From Gracilibacter sp. BRH_c7a (GTDB lineage: Bacteria > Bacillota > Desulfitobacteriia > Desulfitobacteriales > Syntrophobotulaceae): 64,000 nucleotides of DNA. Below are positions 51,080 through 60,437 of this stretch, piece by piece (position 1 is the stretch's first letter; the number at the start of each line of letters is the position of its first letter). The stretch spans positions 1 to 64,000 of the forward strand of contig LOEZ01000020.1 of assembly GCA_001516055.1 (NCBI GenBank). Reading direction: 5' to 3'. Both the position numbers and the translations under genes were made by a program. The notes beneath the pieces are model-generated. The model did not search any database, was not told the origin of the DNA, and saw only the letters and a list, made by a program, of their open reading frames with translations.

Positions 51080-53140
51080 ATGGCAGAGACAGGGCGCAGT
51101 AGAATAACAAAAAGTACTGACATCATTGCAGCCTTCGGTATTGTAGGTATAATAGTAATGATGGTGGTTCCTTTACCTCCATCCTGGTTAGATATACTTA
51201 TTACTTTAAATATTGCAGGTTCTGTTCTTATCTTAATGTTAGCAGTTTTCACTAAAGATCCCTTGGAATTCTCTGTTCTGCCCTCTCTCCTGCTGACCAT
51301 GACTCTTTTCCGTCTTTCCCTGAACATATCCACAACGCGCTTAGTGCTCTTAGACGCCTATGCAGGGGAAGTCATTCAGCAGTTCGGGGAATTCGTTATT
51401 AGAGGGAATCCCGTCGTAGGATTTATAGTATTCAGTATTCTAGTCATAGTCCAGTTTATTGTCATAACAAAAGGAGCTGAACGTGTCTCTGAAGTGGCGG
51501 CACGCTTTACGCTAGATGCTATGCCGGGTAAACAGATGAGTATCGATGCTGATTTGAATGCCGGCGTAATCACAGATCAGGAAGCCAGGGATAGAAGAAA
51601 AGGGATTCAGCAGGAAGCAGACTTTTATGGTGCTATGGATGGTGCAAGTAAATTCGTTAAAGGAGATGCCATAGCGGCTATAATCATCCTGTTTATCAAT
51701 ATAGTTGGTGGTTTGATTATCGGGGTTCTGACCATGGGCATGCCTATTATGGAGGCTCTTAACGTTTACACCCTATTAACTATAGGTGATGGTTTAGTAT
51801 CTCAGATTCCATCTCTACTCATTTCGACTGCAACAGGGCTGGTTGTTACCAGAGCGGCATCAGATAGTAACTTGGGACAAGACTTAGCTAAGCAGCTCTT
51901 TAGACTTCCCAAGGCTTTATATATTACAGCTACCGTTCTAGTTGCTCTAGCACTTCTAGGGTTACCCAAATTACCTATGTTTTTGCTGGCAATCATGGCA
52001 GGAGGTATTGGTTATTATATTCAGAAAACATCTGTAGTCATGGCTGAACAGGAAAGTGCGGCAGCCATTCAAAGTGAAGTAGAAGAAACCAAGAAACCGG
52101 AAAATGTAATGGGCATGTTGAATATTGATTATATGGAGCTTGAAATAGGATATGCTTTGATACCGCTTGTAGATACTGGCCAAGGGGGAGACCTGTTGGA
52201 TAGAATAGTGCTTATCCGCCGACAAATCGCAGGAGAACTAGGATTTATTGTTCCTGTAATCAGGGTTAGAGATAATATGAATATCCAGCCTAATCAATAT
52301 ATTATTAAGATTAAGGGCGCAGAAGTAGCCACTGGAGAACTATTGGCAGATCATTACTTATCTATCAGCAGTGGACTGGAAGATGATTCTATTGCAGGAA
52401 TACCTACTAAAGAACCAGCCTTTGGACTTGATGCCAAGTGGATAAACTCTTCCTACAGAGAACAAGCTGAGTTATCAGGTTATACAGTTGTTGATGCTCC
52501 TACAGTCTTGGCTACTCATATAACCGAAGTGATTAAAGCCCACGCTCAGGAAATTATTAGCCGTCAAGATGTTAAGAAACTTGTTGATCATGCCAGAGAA
52601 CAGGCTCCCGCTGTTGTTGAGGAACTTATTCCGGATCTATTGAATCTAGGTCAGGTTCAAAAGGTCTTAAGCAATCTTCTCCAAGAGAGAGTCTCTATTA
52701 AGGACATGGTTACCATCTTAGAAACCCTTGCTGATTATGCAGTTCTCACCAAAGATATTGACAGACTCACAGAGCATGTTCGCCAAGGATTAGCACGTCA
52801 AATAGTTCAACCATTGTTGAATCAAGATAAAAAGCTTCCGGTAATTACTTTGGACCCCAGAATAGAACAACTTATTTTAGATAACTTAAAACCTTCTGAT
52901 TATGGTAACTATGTAAGTCTGGATCCTAATATAGTTAATTCATTAATTAAGAAGATAACATCTGAAGTAGAAAAGGCATTATTAAATGGACATAATCCGG
53001 CAATTTTATGTGCTCCTGTTGTTCGGATTAACTTGAAAAGAATGACTGAAAGACAGCTTCCTAATATCGTGATTCTTTCTTATAATGAACTTGTACAGGG
53101 TATAGATGTGCAAGCCCTGGGAATGGTGGGGATAGAATGA
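51080..53140 (+). CDS. flhA: Flagellar export gate protein FlhA
   Basis: A 686-residue protein. The membrane half (about 1-310) contains LLLTMTLFRLSLNISTTRLV and the conserved FHIPEP-type loop AARFTLDAMPGKQMSIDADL. The cytoplasmic half docks export chaperones. The size and motifs are standard. Confidence 0.97.
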   Translation: MAETGRSRITKSTDIIAAFGIVGIIVMMVVPLPPSWLDILITLNIAGSVLILMLAVFTKDPLEFSVLPSLLLTMTLFRLSLNISTTRLVLLDAYAGEVIQQFGEFVIRGNPVVGFIVFSILVIVQFIVITKGAERVSEVAARFTLDAMPGKQMSIDADLNAGVITDQEARDRRKGIQQEADFYGAMDGASKFVKGDAIAAIIILFINIVGGLIIGVLTMGMPIMEALNVYTLLTIGDGLVSQIPSLLISTATGLVVTRAASDSNLGQDLAKQLFRLPKALYITATVLVALALLGLPKLPMFLLAIMAGGIGYYIQKTSVVMAEQESAAAIQSEVEETKKPENVMGMLNIDYMELEIGYALIPLVDTGQGGDLLDRIVLIRRQIAGELGFIVPVIRVRDNMNIQPNQYIIKIKGAEVATGELLADHYLSISSGLEDDSIAGIPTKEPAFGLDAKWINSSYREQAELSGYTVVDAPTVLATHITEVIKAHAQEIISRQDVKKLVDHAREQAPAVVEELIPDLLNLGQVQKVLSNLLQERVSIKDMVTILETLADYAVLTKDIDRLTEHVRQGLARQIVQPLLNQDKKLPVITLDPRIEQLILDNLKPSDYGNYVSLDPNIVNSLIKKITSEVEKALLNGHNPAILCAPVVRINLKRMTERQLPNIVILSYNELVQGIDVQALGMVGIE

Positions 53141-54345
53141 GAGTTAAAAGATTTGTAGGGGAAAATGTAACTGATACTATGGGTAAGATTAAAAGGGAAC
53201 TAGGACCTGAGGCCGTCATCCTACAAACACGTCAAATCAAAGAAGGCGGTTTCTTGGGTTTTTTTGCCAAAACGAAAGTGGAAATAACTGCTGCGGTTGA
53301 TGATAAGCTTCAAGTTAACAATCCACCTGAAGAGAATAATTATGCTGTTAAGCATGATGATATCAAGAGGGCCTATGAAGCATATAGAGAAAAGGAAATT
53401 GAGTTTGCCAAAGAGAAGTCCGACAAAGAAATTGTGCCCCCTTCAGAAGAAAAGACAACTCACACGAATTCTGAGTTGCAGGAAATGCATACCATTCTGA
53501 AGGAAATAAAAGGACATATCACCCGAAGAGAAGAGGTCAGCCCATCTGTTCCTGAACCTTTGGAGAAATGGATTAAGTTCTTAACCCAGAGAGGGGTAAG
53601 TAAAGAACTATCTACCAGTATTATTAACACCTTAAACGATAATTTAGCTGAAGATGATTGGCAAAATCATGATATAGTCTTTACGAGCATAAAGAAACAA
53701 GTGATAATGGCTTGTACGAATACAGAAATAATAAGACCCAAAAAAACTAAAGCACTGGTGGTCGCTCTTGTTGGGCCCACCGGAGTCGGGAAAACAACTA
53801 CCATAGGTAAACTCGCAGCTGGATTTAGTATAATTGAGAGAAGAAAAGTAGCTCTTATTACTGCCGATACTTATAGGGTAGCAGCAGTGGAGCAGCTAAA
53901 AACTTTTGGGGAAATAATTGGAGTACCAGTCGAAGTTGTTATGACACCTGATAGTTTACAAGAAGCAATCGATAGGCATAGAGACAAAGAATTAGTATTT
54001 ATCGATACTGCAGGACGCAGCCCCCATCATGATCTTCATATGTCAGAATTGGAAGCATTTCTAGAAAAAGGGAAACCGGACTTGACTATGTTAGTAATGA
54101 GTGTAACGACTAATCTTCCTGACCAACTATTAGTGTTTGAAAGATTTAGAGAAATCTCTACTCATTTAATATTAACCAAACTAGATGAAAGCTTTAGTAC
54201 TGGCTCATTATTGGATCTTATTATTAAAACAAACCTTCCTGTTGCTTACCTTACCAATGGTCAGAATGTTCCAGATGACATTGACGCTGCAACTCCTGAA
54301 AAGTTAACTCACTGCGTCATAGGGGAGGAAAGACCCAATGTATGA
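53137..54345 (+). CDS. flhF: Flagellar biosynthesis GTPase FlhF
   Basis: A 402-residue SRP-family GTPase that places flagella. It has a basic N-terminal part and an NG domain with P-loop VGPTGVGKTTTIGKLAAGF, ITADTYRVAAVEQLKTF and DTAGRSPHHD. It overlaps flhA by 4 bp and flhG by 8 bp. Confidence 0.95.
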   Translation: MRVKRFVGENVTDTMGKIKRELGPEAVILQTRQIKEGGFLGFFAKTKVEITAAVDDKLQVNNPPEENNYAVKHDDIKRAYEAYREKEIEFAKEKSDKEIVPPSEEKTTHTNSELQEMHTILKEIKGHITRREEVSPSVPEPLEKWIKFLTQRGVSKELSTSIINTLNDNLAEDDWQNHDIVFTSIKKQVIMACTNTEIIRPKKTKALVVALVGPTGVGKTTTIGKLAAGFSIIERRKVALITADTYRVAAVEQLKTFGEIIGVPVEVVMTPDSLQEAIDRHRDKELVFIDTAGRSPHHDLHMSELEAFLEKGKPDLTMLVMSVTTNLPDQLLVFERFREISTHLILTKLDESFSTGSLLDLIIKTNLPVAYLTNGQNVPDDIDAATPEKLTHCVIGEERPNV

Positions 54346-55210
54346 CCAAGCGAGTACTTTACGTAAACTTGCGGGGGAGAGGGACTCTACACGCAAAAGA
54401 AATATGAGAGTTATAGCAGTTAGCAGTGGTAAGGGTGGAGTTGGCAAGACTAGTTTGGTGGTAAACCTTGCCCTAGCCTTAATTGAACACAACCACCGAG
54501 TAATTGTCCTGGACGGAGATTTGGGTTTGGCCAATGTCGATGTAGCTTTCGGCATTACTCCTCGTTATAGTATTAAGCATTTACTTTCTGGAGAGAAAGG
54601 GATTGAAGAAATCCTTTATGAAGTCGAAGGAGGAGTCAAAGTTCTACCAGGGGCTTCAGGCGTAATCGAGCTGGCTAATCTTGATAGGGGACAACTTAAA
54701 AATGTCCTTGTTAATCTAGGGCGTTTAGAGAAATATACCGATATCTTACTTATTGACACCGGAGCAGGGCTGGGTCATAACGTGCTTAACTTTATCTGTG
54801 CTTCAGATGATGTGATTGTAGTGATGACACCTGAACCTCCATCTATGACGGACGCATACGGTCTGCTTAAATCCATAAGAAGTCAGGCAGATCGATTAAA
54901 TATAAATATTGTAGTAAACAGAGTTAAGAATGAGATTGAAGCTAAACAGGCTTATGACAGGTTGGAACATGCAGTCACAAAATTTCTCGGATTATCTATA
55001 AACTTACTGGGTTGGGTTTATGATGATCCCTTGGTTGGCAAATCTGTCATGGAACAGAAGCCAGTGGGTCTGTCACATCCTACAAGTTATGCCTATAAAT
55101 GTGTGCAATGGATAGCCAGTAATGTTACCGGAATTTTTGTAGACCCTCCTACTCAGAATGGAGGAATAAAAGGGTTTCTTACTTCTCTACTTAAAGGTAA
55201 TCAGAATTAA
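54338..55210 (+). CDS. flhG: Flagellar number regulator FlhG (MinD-like ATPase)
   Basis: A 290-residue ATPase. It carries the deviant Walker A SSGKGGVGKTSLVVNLALAL and LDGDLGLANVDVAFG. The N-terminal helix DQASTLRKL is the motif by which FlhG activates the FlhF GTPase. It limits the number of flagella. Full length and intact. Confidence 0.94.
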   Translation: MYDQASTLRKLAGERDSTRKRNMRVIAVSSGKGGVGKTSLVVNLALALIEHNHRVIVLDGDLGLANVDVAFGITPRYSIKHLLSGEKGIEEILYEVEGGVKVLPGASGVIELANLDRGQLKNVLVNLGRLEKYTDILLIDTGAGLGHNVLNFICASDDVIVVMTPEPPSMTDAYGLLKSIRSQADRLNINIVVNRVKNEIEAKQAYDRLEHAVTKFLGLSINLLGWVYDDPLVGKSVMEQKPVGLSHPTSYAYKCVQWIASNVTGIFVDPPTQNGGIKGFLTSLLKGNQN

Positions 55211-55262
55211 GAAGTAATTTAAACTATTGCTGGGAAGTTTTGATAAATAAGGGGATGGGTAC

Positions 55263-55907
55263 ATGAGATACCAAAATAAATTATTTGAAGGGCAACCTGT
55301 CGAGATCGTGATCTCCGAAGGCGAATATCAAGGAAGATATAAAACGAAAGTAGAAGAACTGGGAGTAAGAATTATTTCTATCGGTATTCCTATTGATCAA
55401 GGAATGATTATCCCTTTGAGGGAAGGGACTAATTTAGATGTGGTTTTTTCCGATGAATTATCTGCTTATACTTTTTCCAGTGTGATTATCAAAAGGATTG
55501 CTGCTCCAATCCCAACTTTGATTCTTGAATTTCCAAGTAAGATTACTAAAATTCAACGCCGCCAATATGTAAGGGTTGAATTGGTAACACCTATAGAATA
55601 TCAAGTTTTACAAAAAGAAGGGTTAAGTAAGGCTAATAAGGGCTATGTAGTTGATTTAAGTGGTGGAGGTATATCTTTCAAAGCTAAGGATGAATTACTG
55701 CTTAATACGATTATTATTATTAAAACTATAATCGGGGGTGTTAGTATAGAGCTGCCGGCAGCAGTTGTTCGTTCTATTAAGAAAGAGGATGATAACGAAT
55801 ATAACATATCTGCTGAGTTCCAGGAAATATCTGAAAATATTCGGGATAAGATTATCCAATATATATTTGATATTCAAAGAGAAAGGCGCAAGAAAGGTTT
55901 GATTTAA
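55263..55907 (+). CDS. PilZ-domain flagellar brake protein (YcgR-like)
   Basis: A 214-residue protein with an N-terminal YcgR-type barrel (about 1-95) and a C-terminal PilZ domain. The c-di-GMP contacts are both present: the arginine pair in QRRQYVRVE and DLSGGG. Binding of c-di-GMP should let it slow or halt the motor. It lies within the flagellar operon, which fits this task. It could respond to the cyclase encoded at 8714. Confidence 0.88.
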   Translation: MRYQNKLFEGQPVEIVISEGEYQGRYKTKVEELGVRIISIGIPIDQGMIIPLREGTNLDVVFSDELSAYTFSSVIIKRIAAPIPTLILEFPSKITKIQRRQYVRVELVTPIEYQVLQKEGLSKANKGYVVDLSGGGISFKAKDELLLNTIIIIKTIIGGVSIELPAAVVRSIKKEDDNEYNISAEFQEISENIRDKIIQYIFDIQRERRKKGLI

Positions 55908-55909
55908 TA

Positions 55910-56506
55910 ATGGAGATATCGGCAATTAGGTTCGAAGCACTAAAAGAAATTGGAAATATCGGCTCAGGACATGCAGCGACATCACTTTCTAATATGCTCC
56001 AGACTAGGATAGATATGTCTGTTCCCAAGGTTTGGCTTGTTCCTCTAGAGAAGATGGGTGAAGCCTTAGGAGAGATGGACGCCAATAGAGTAGCGTTATA
56101 TCTTAAGGTTGAAGGGGAAGCATCTGGCAAAGCTTTATTTGTTCTACCTATCCCAAGTGCAGAGGGAATAGCAAAAAATTTACTTTGGATGGAAGAACCC
56201 CCTGATATTTTTCATGACGAAATGGCTCAATCAGCCTTGAGAGAAGTAGGGAACATTCTGGTGAGTTCTTTTGTAATTGCGCTCACTCAGTTTTCGGGAA
56301 TTCAGCTTCAGCCTTCAGTGCCTGCCCTGGCAGTAGATATGATAGGGGCTATGATTGATTCAGTCCTCTTAGAAGATGGTCGGGTTGACGATAACGTACT
56401 AATCATAGATACTAAACTATCGGGGTTAGATGATATTGAAGGGAAATTTTTATTTATACCCGATGAAGGTTCATTAGATAAAATTTTTGGAGTATTTGGC
56501 ATATGA
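55910..56506 (+). CDS. cheC: CheY-P phosphatase CheC
   Basis: A 198-residue phosphatase with two active-site helices, LKEIGNIGSGHAATSLSNML and LREVGNILVSSF, each with E-x2-N. It removes phosphate from CheY and is stimulated by CheD, encoded next. It starts 2 bp after the PilZ gene and overlaps cheD by 4 bp. Confidence 0.93.
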   Translation: MEISAIRFEALKEIGNIGSGHAATSLSNMLQTRIDMSVPKVWLVPLEKMGEALGEMDANRVALYLKVEGEASGKALFVLPIPSAEGIAKNLLWMEEPPDIFHDEMAQSALREVGNILVSSFVIALTQFSGIQLQPSVPALAVDMIGAMIDSVLLEDGRVDDNVLIIDTKLSGLDDIEGKFLFIPDEGSLDKIFGVFGI

Positions 56507-56985
56507 GTACAACATTAGTAGTTGGGATGGCAGATTATAAAATAGGTAGAACACCAGATAAATTAATGACTGCCGGGCTCGGTTCTTGTATAGGAATCTG
56601 TGTATTTGATTTATATGCACAGATAGGGAGTATGGGCCATATTATGCTTCCAAGCTCAAGGGAAAACATGAAAGGTAATCCAGCCAAGTATGCTGATACC
56701 TGCTTGGAAATCATGCTGGAGGAATTATTTAGGTTAGCAGGTAATAGGCTGAGACTTCAGGCCAAAATAGCAGGTGGTGCGCAGATGTTCTCTTTTAATG
56801 GCAAGGCACCTCTTTTGAAGATTGGTGAACGTAATGCTGAAGCTGTCCAACAAGAACTTAAAAAGGCCGGGATACCTTTGCTGTCCTATGATGTGGGAGG
56901 AACACATGGAAGGACTATTAATTTTGATCTCAAGACGGGGAACTTACATATTAGAACCATTAACCATGGCGAAAAGGTGATCTGA
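56503..56985 (+). CDS. cheD: Chemoreceptor glutamine deamidase CheD
   Basis: A 160-residue enzyme that deamidates receptor glutamines and binds CheC. Catalytic Cys in TAGLGSCIGICVFD and His in GSMGHIMLPSS are visible, together with Thr in GGTHGRTINFD. The coupling of cheC and cheD by overlap supports their joint role. Confidence 0.94.
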   Translation: MSTTLVVGMADYKIGRTPDKLMTAGLGSCIGICVFDLYAQIGSMGHIMLPSSRENMKGNPAKYADTCLEIMLEELFRLAGNRLRLQAKIAGGAQMFSFNGKAPLLKIGERNAEAVQQELKKAGIPLLSYDVGGTHGRTINFDLKTGNLHIRTINHGEKVI

Positions 56986-57416
56986 TGACAGCACCCAATT
57001 TATCGAAGATTGAAAGTTTATTTTATAAATTAGCTTTAGGATCAGCGATAATTGTTCTCTTTTTCTCTATTCTGAATGGTTATGGATTTCTATTTATTAT
57101 TTTTCGAACTGCTTTAGCTTTTATCTTAATGTATTTTCTAGGTCAGATTCTTTTATTGCTATGGCAGAGCATATCTCCAGCAACATCTCCAATACCAAAT
57201 AAAGAACAAAAATCAAGCCAATTTTTTGATGTCATGGTCGGAGATGAAATAGATCTTTCGGAAAATAATGAAGAAACTGTAAATATCGAAAACGTCAATA
57301 AAAGCGAAAGCCTTCCGGGTCAGATTAGAATGGATCTTAAAAATGGTCTGCCAGAAGATGTTAACGCAAGAGCTGAGTTGATAAGAAGGATGGGATGGGA
57401 AGAAAACCAGGAATAG
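56985..57416 (+). CDS. Unknown membrane protein between cheD and sigD
   Basis: A 143-residue protein with two adjacent membrane helices (about 15-35 and 38-60) and an acidic cytoplasmic tail ending AELIRRMGWEENQE. No domain was recognised. It overlaps cheD by one base and precedes sigD by 13 bp, so it is a true member of the operon. Small membrane proteins at this place are common in related genomes but unnamed. Confidence 0.7.
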   Translation: MTAPNLSKIESLFYKLALGSAIIVLFFSILNGYGFLFIIFRTALAFILMYFLGQILLLLWQSISPATSPIPNKEQKSSQFFDVMVGDEIDLSENNEETVNIENVNKSESLPGQIRMDLKNGLPEDVNARAELIRRMGWEENQE

Positions 57417-57429
57417 GAGGCTAAGTCTA

Positions 57430-58182
57430 TTGTATAACGCAAGTTATCCCTCAAATAATCAAACTGTCTGGACAGAAGAACATTTGGAGAAATATTTACC
57501 CCTCGTCAAACGTATTTCCGGTAGACTGGCGATATCTCTTCCAGCACATATTGACGAAGAGGACCTTATCGGTTATGGGGTTTTTGGCCTATTAGATGCC
57601 CTGCAGAAATATGAACCTTCTCGAGGGGTTAAATTTGAAACTTATGCTACTTTGAGAATAAGAGGATCGATGATAGATGGCTTAAGAGCAATGGATTGGG
57701 TACCCCATTCCGCTCGTCAGAAAGTAAAACGTGTTTATCAGGGTTTTACTCAACTAGAAAGTGATCTAGGAAGAACACCCGAAATGAAGGAAGTTGCTGA
57801 GTATCTAGAGATCTCGCAAGAAGAGTTAACGACAACACTTTTACAAGGTCAACACATGACACTTATCTCACTAGAGGATATATCGTCTAACGATAATGCT
57901 GAATCTAACGTTTCTCCTGTAGATAAGATTATTGATCATAGTTCTCAGGAATCATACAAACAAATTGAGCTGGAAGAGCAAAAACAAATACTGTCCAGAG
58001 TGATTGAGAAACTTTCCGAGAAAGAAAAATTAGTTGTTGCACTTTATTACAGAGAAGAATTAACGCTTAAAGAAATAGCTGCAGTTATGAATCTCTCTGA
58101 ATCAAGAATATCCCAGATCCATTCTCAAGCTATTTTGCGATTACGCGGGTATCTTAGTAGACAAAAGAAAAATCTCTTCTAG
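57430..58182 (+). CDS. fliA: Flagellar sigma factor SigD/FliA (sigma-28)
   Basis: A 250-residue sigma factor that reads the late flagellar promoters. Region 2 (HIDEEDLIGYGVFGLLDALQ, RGVKFETYATLRIRGSMIDG), region 3 and region 4 (LTLKEIAAVMNLSESRISQI) are all present. TTG start with AGGAGG upstream. Its inhibitor FlgM is at 24489. Last gene of the long operon. Confidence 0.96.
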   Translation: MYNASYPSNNQTVWTEEHLEKYLPLVKRISGRLAISLPAHIDEEDLIGYGVFGLLDALQKYEPSRGVKFETYATLRIRGSMIDGLRAMDWVPHSARQKVKRVYQGFTQLESDLGRTPEMKEVAEYLEISQEELTTTLLQGQHMTLISLEDISSNDNAESNVSPVDKIIDHSSQESYKQIELEEQKQILSRVIEKLSEKEKLVVALYYREELTLKEIAAVMNLSESRISQIHSQAILRLRGYLSRQKKNLF

Positions 58183-58222
58183 AAGTTATTCTTGAGTCTT
58201 AAGGAATAACTTCTTTATTTAT
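58181..58222 (+). terminator. First terminator after sigD
   Basis: AGAAGTTATTC (58181-58191) pairs with GAATAACTTCT (58204-58214), followed by T-rich sequence. Confidence 0.8.
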
Positions 58223-58229
58223 ATTTTTG

Positions 58230-58260
58230 AATCATCCCTAAAGTGACGGGATGATTTTTT
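58230..58260 (+). terminator. Second terminator after sigD
   Basis: AATCATCCC (58230-58238) pairs with GGGATGATT (58248-58256) with a 9-nt loop and a T6 run at 58255-58260. It overlaps the SigD-type promoter of fliK. Confidence 0.85.
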
Positions 58261-58266
58261 CGATAT
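58239..58266 (+). promoter_or_regulatory. SigD-type promoter of the fliK operon
   Basis: TAAAGT (58239-58244) and TTCGATAT (58259-58266), with TAAA and the octamer 16 bp apart, match the sigma-28 consensus TAAA-N15-GCCGATAT in ten of twelve positions. The -35 lies in the loop of the second terminator and the -10 at the end of its T-tract, 32 bp before the fliK ATG. Confidence 0.6.
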
Positions 58267-58297
58267 AGTTGGTAGTAGCTAAATTGGAGGTGATAGG

Positions 58298-59776
58298 ATG
58301 GATATTTCCAATGTTCTTTCGCTGGGGAGCCCCGAAGCCTTAGGAGACAGCAAGATGAGCAATGAAAATGGGCTTAATGAAGGGGACGCAGTATTGTTTT
58401 CACTTCTTCTAGGTAATATCTTGGGTATTAAGCAAGAAGCGAAAGAACAAATTGCTGAAGGATTAGTATCTGCTGATTCGCTTTTTTCCACCAATAGTAT
58501 TGAAACGGAGAATATACTTGGGCAGAATATGTACCAGCAGATCCTTCAGAACATATTTCCGGCAGGCAAGGATGCCAATTCCGGATTAAATGGGGAACAG
58601 ATTGCCTTGTCTGTAGTACAAGAGGGCATGGGTAAGGAGAATTTGCTTGAAGCTTTGAAGAATAGTCTTCTTGGAGAAGATAGTGATATTAATAAGTATC
58701 TAGTTGGGCAGATCAGCACTGATTCAGATCCTTTGCCAAAGAATAATCAGACAAGTTTGGAAAAAACATTATTTGATACGGTTCTCCCCTTAAAGGATAT
58801 CGGATTAGAAGGGATTAAAAGTTCGATATCCAGAGAGATTTCTTCTCTCAGTCCTGCGGAGTTGGATAAATATATAGGTGCTTTAGAGTTATTAAAAGGA
58901 CTATCGGGACAGATTACGCTTACTGATAGTCAAAAACCAATCTTAAACGATTTGGCTAATGTGATTTCTTACCTAATAAATCAACAACAAGCTCCTGGAA
59001 AGGAGAGTGTTGACCAAGTTAAAGTAACGGGAATTTTATCCGCTGAAAAGAATCCAGTCGACTTCTCAGTTAAAACTGAAGGAAGTAATGGGCAAGCTCT
59101 GACCAAAGACACTGATAAAAAAGCTTTTGGAGATCAGAACCTAGAAAACCAAGACCTAGAAGAACAGACACTAGATAATAAAAAGCTGGCAGAAATGAAT
59201 AACTCATTTACTGCCAAATATTCTAGTGTGCCAGCTTCAACAGAGGAATCGCCTTTTAAAACTGAACCTCAGTTAATTATCCCGGGGCAACACGCTATAA
59301 CTAAGACGGAGAGTACTCCCATAGCCGATAAGGCAACCCTAAATCCTGATCAGTTCAATCTGAACTCGGGGAAAATATGGGATCAGGTTATGACCCATCT
59401 TAGAAAACAAGAATATAGTCAAGTTAAGGAATTGTCTATCCAACTACATCCGGCTGATCTGGGCAAGGTAAATTTTTCGGTGCGTTTAGAAAACGGGCAG
59501 GTTCATATGGTAATTAACGCTACGGAAAGCTCTACCGCTAATTTTCTGCAGAATAATCTATCAGATTTAAGAAGCGGCCTTTCTCAGAGCGGAGTAGACT
59601 GTGGTTCTCTGGAAATGGGATTTAACGATAGTGGATACGGGTCAAATAGGGATTTTAACTCCGAAGAAAAAGATTCACTACCAATATTACCCGAAGAAGA
59701 AAGGACTTATTATCCAGGATTTGTTTCTGCTATGTCAAACAGCAGTTCAGGCAGTAGGATAAACGTTAAGGCCTAA
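58298..59776 (+). CDS. fliK: Flagellar hook-length control protein FliK
   Basis: A 492-residue export-switch ruler. A low-complexity N-terminal and central part precede the conserved C-terminal domain (about 370-445) with IQLHPADLGKVNFSVRLENG and NLSDLRSGLSQSGVD. It measures the hook and triggers FlhB. GGAGGTGAT precedes the ATG. First gene of the hook unit. Confidence 0.92.
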   Translation: MDISNVLSLGSPEALGDSKMSNENGLNEGDAVLFSLLLGNILGIKQEAKEQIAEGLVSADSLFSTNSIETENILGQNMYQQILQNIFPAGKDANSGLNGEQIALSVVQEGMGKENLLEALKNSLLGEDSDINKYLVGQISTDSDPLPKNNQTSLEKTLFDTVLPLKDIGLEGIKSSISREISSLSPAELDKYIGALELLKGLSGQITLTDSQKPILNDLANVISYLINQQQAPGKESVDQVKVTGILSAEKNPVDFSVKTEGSNGQALTKDTDKKAFGDQNLENQDLEEQTLDNKKLAEMNNSFTAKYSSVPASTEESPFKTEPQLIIPGQHAITKTESTPIADKATLNPDQFNLNSGKIWDQVMTHLRKQEYSQVKELSIQLHPADLGKVNFSVRLENGQVHMVINATESSTANFLQNNLSDLRSGLSQSGVDCGSLEMGFNDSGYGSNRDFNSEEKDSLPILPEEERTYYPGFVSAMSNSSSGSRINVKA

Positions 59777-59788
59777 GGAGGAAATCAA

Positions 59789-60385
59789 ATGACTACGGTT
59801 AACGGATCAAACTATTCATCTTATACCAGTAATACAACTGATGAGGTAAACACTAAGAATAATCAGACTTTGATGAAAGACGATTTCCTTAAGCTTTTTA
59901 TCACTCAATTAAAAAACCAAGACCCTCTTTCGCCTGTAGATGATAGTCAGTTTCTCGCACAGCTTGCTCAATTTAGTTCACTAGAACAGATGAGTAATGT
60001 AGCTGAATCTGTAGAAGCGTTAAACAAAAATATGACAGCACTCACATCACAGTCCTTATTAGTCCAAGGAGCAGCAATGATTGGCAAGGAAGCTATTGGC
60101 ATAGGTGAAGACGGCTTGGAAGTAAGCGGTATAATATCTTCTGTCAAATTGAATGGGGCTGCTTTGCAAGTAGTGATTGGTGATAAATTGATAGACATGG
60201 AAAATATAGTAGAAATAAAAGAAGCAGGTACTGTTTCAAGTCCCGAGGACTCAACCGAAGAGACGGTAGATGAGTCCGGCAGTGTGGATAATACAGTGTC
60301 AAATGACGGAGCTGAGTTGGCAGATACAACAGATACAACAGATACAACGGAGACTGATACACAAGATTCCGTTGAAAGTCCATAG
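59789..60385 (+). CDS. flgD: Flagellar hook-capping protein FlgD
   Basis: A 198-residue hook scaffold. The family motif LFITQLKNQDPLSPVDDSQF is followed by LAQLAQFSSLEQMSNV. A short beta domain follows, then an acidic tail with repeated Asp-Thr-Thr encoded by three 9-bp tandem repeats (60323-60349). AAGGAGG precedes the ATG. Confidence 0.93.
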   Translation: MTTVNGSNYSSYTSNTTDEVNTKNNQTLMKDDFLKLFITQLKNQDPLSPVDDSQFLAQLAQFSSLEQMSNVAESVEALNKNMTALTSQSLLVQGAAMIGKEAIGIGEDGLEVSGIISSVKLNGAALQVVIGDKLIDMENIVEIKEAGTVSSPEDSTEETVDESGSVDNTVSNDGAELADTTDTTDTTETDTQDSVESP

Positions 60386-60437
60386 ATAAAACAAGCTGAA
60401 GTTAAGTTGTTTAATAAATATTTGGAGGTAAGGCCTT

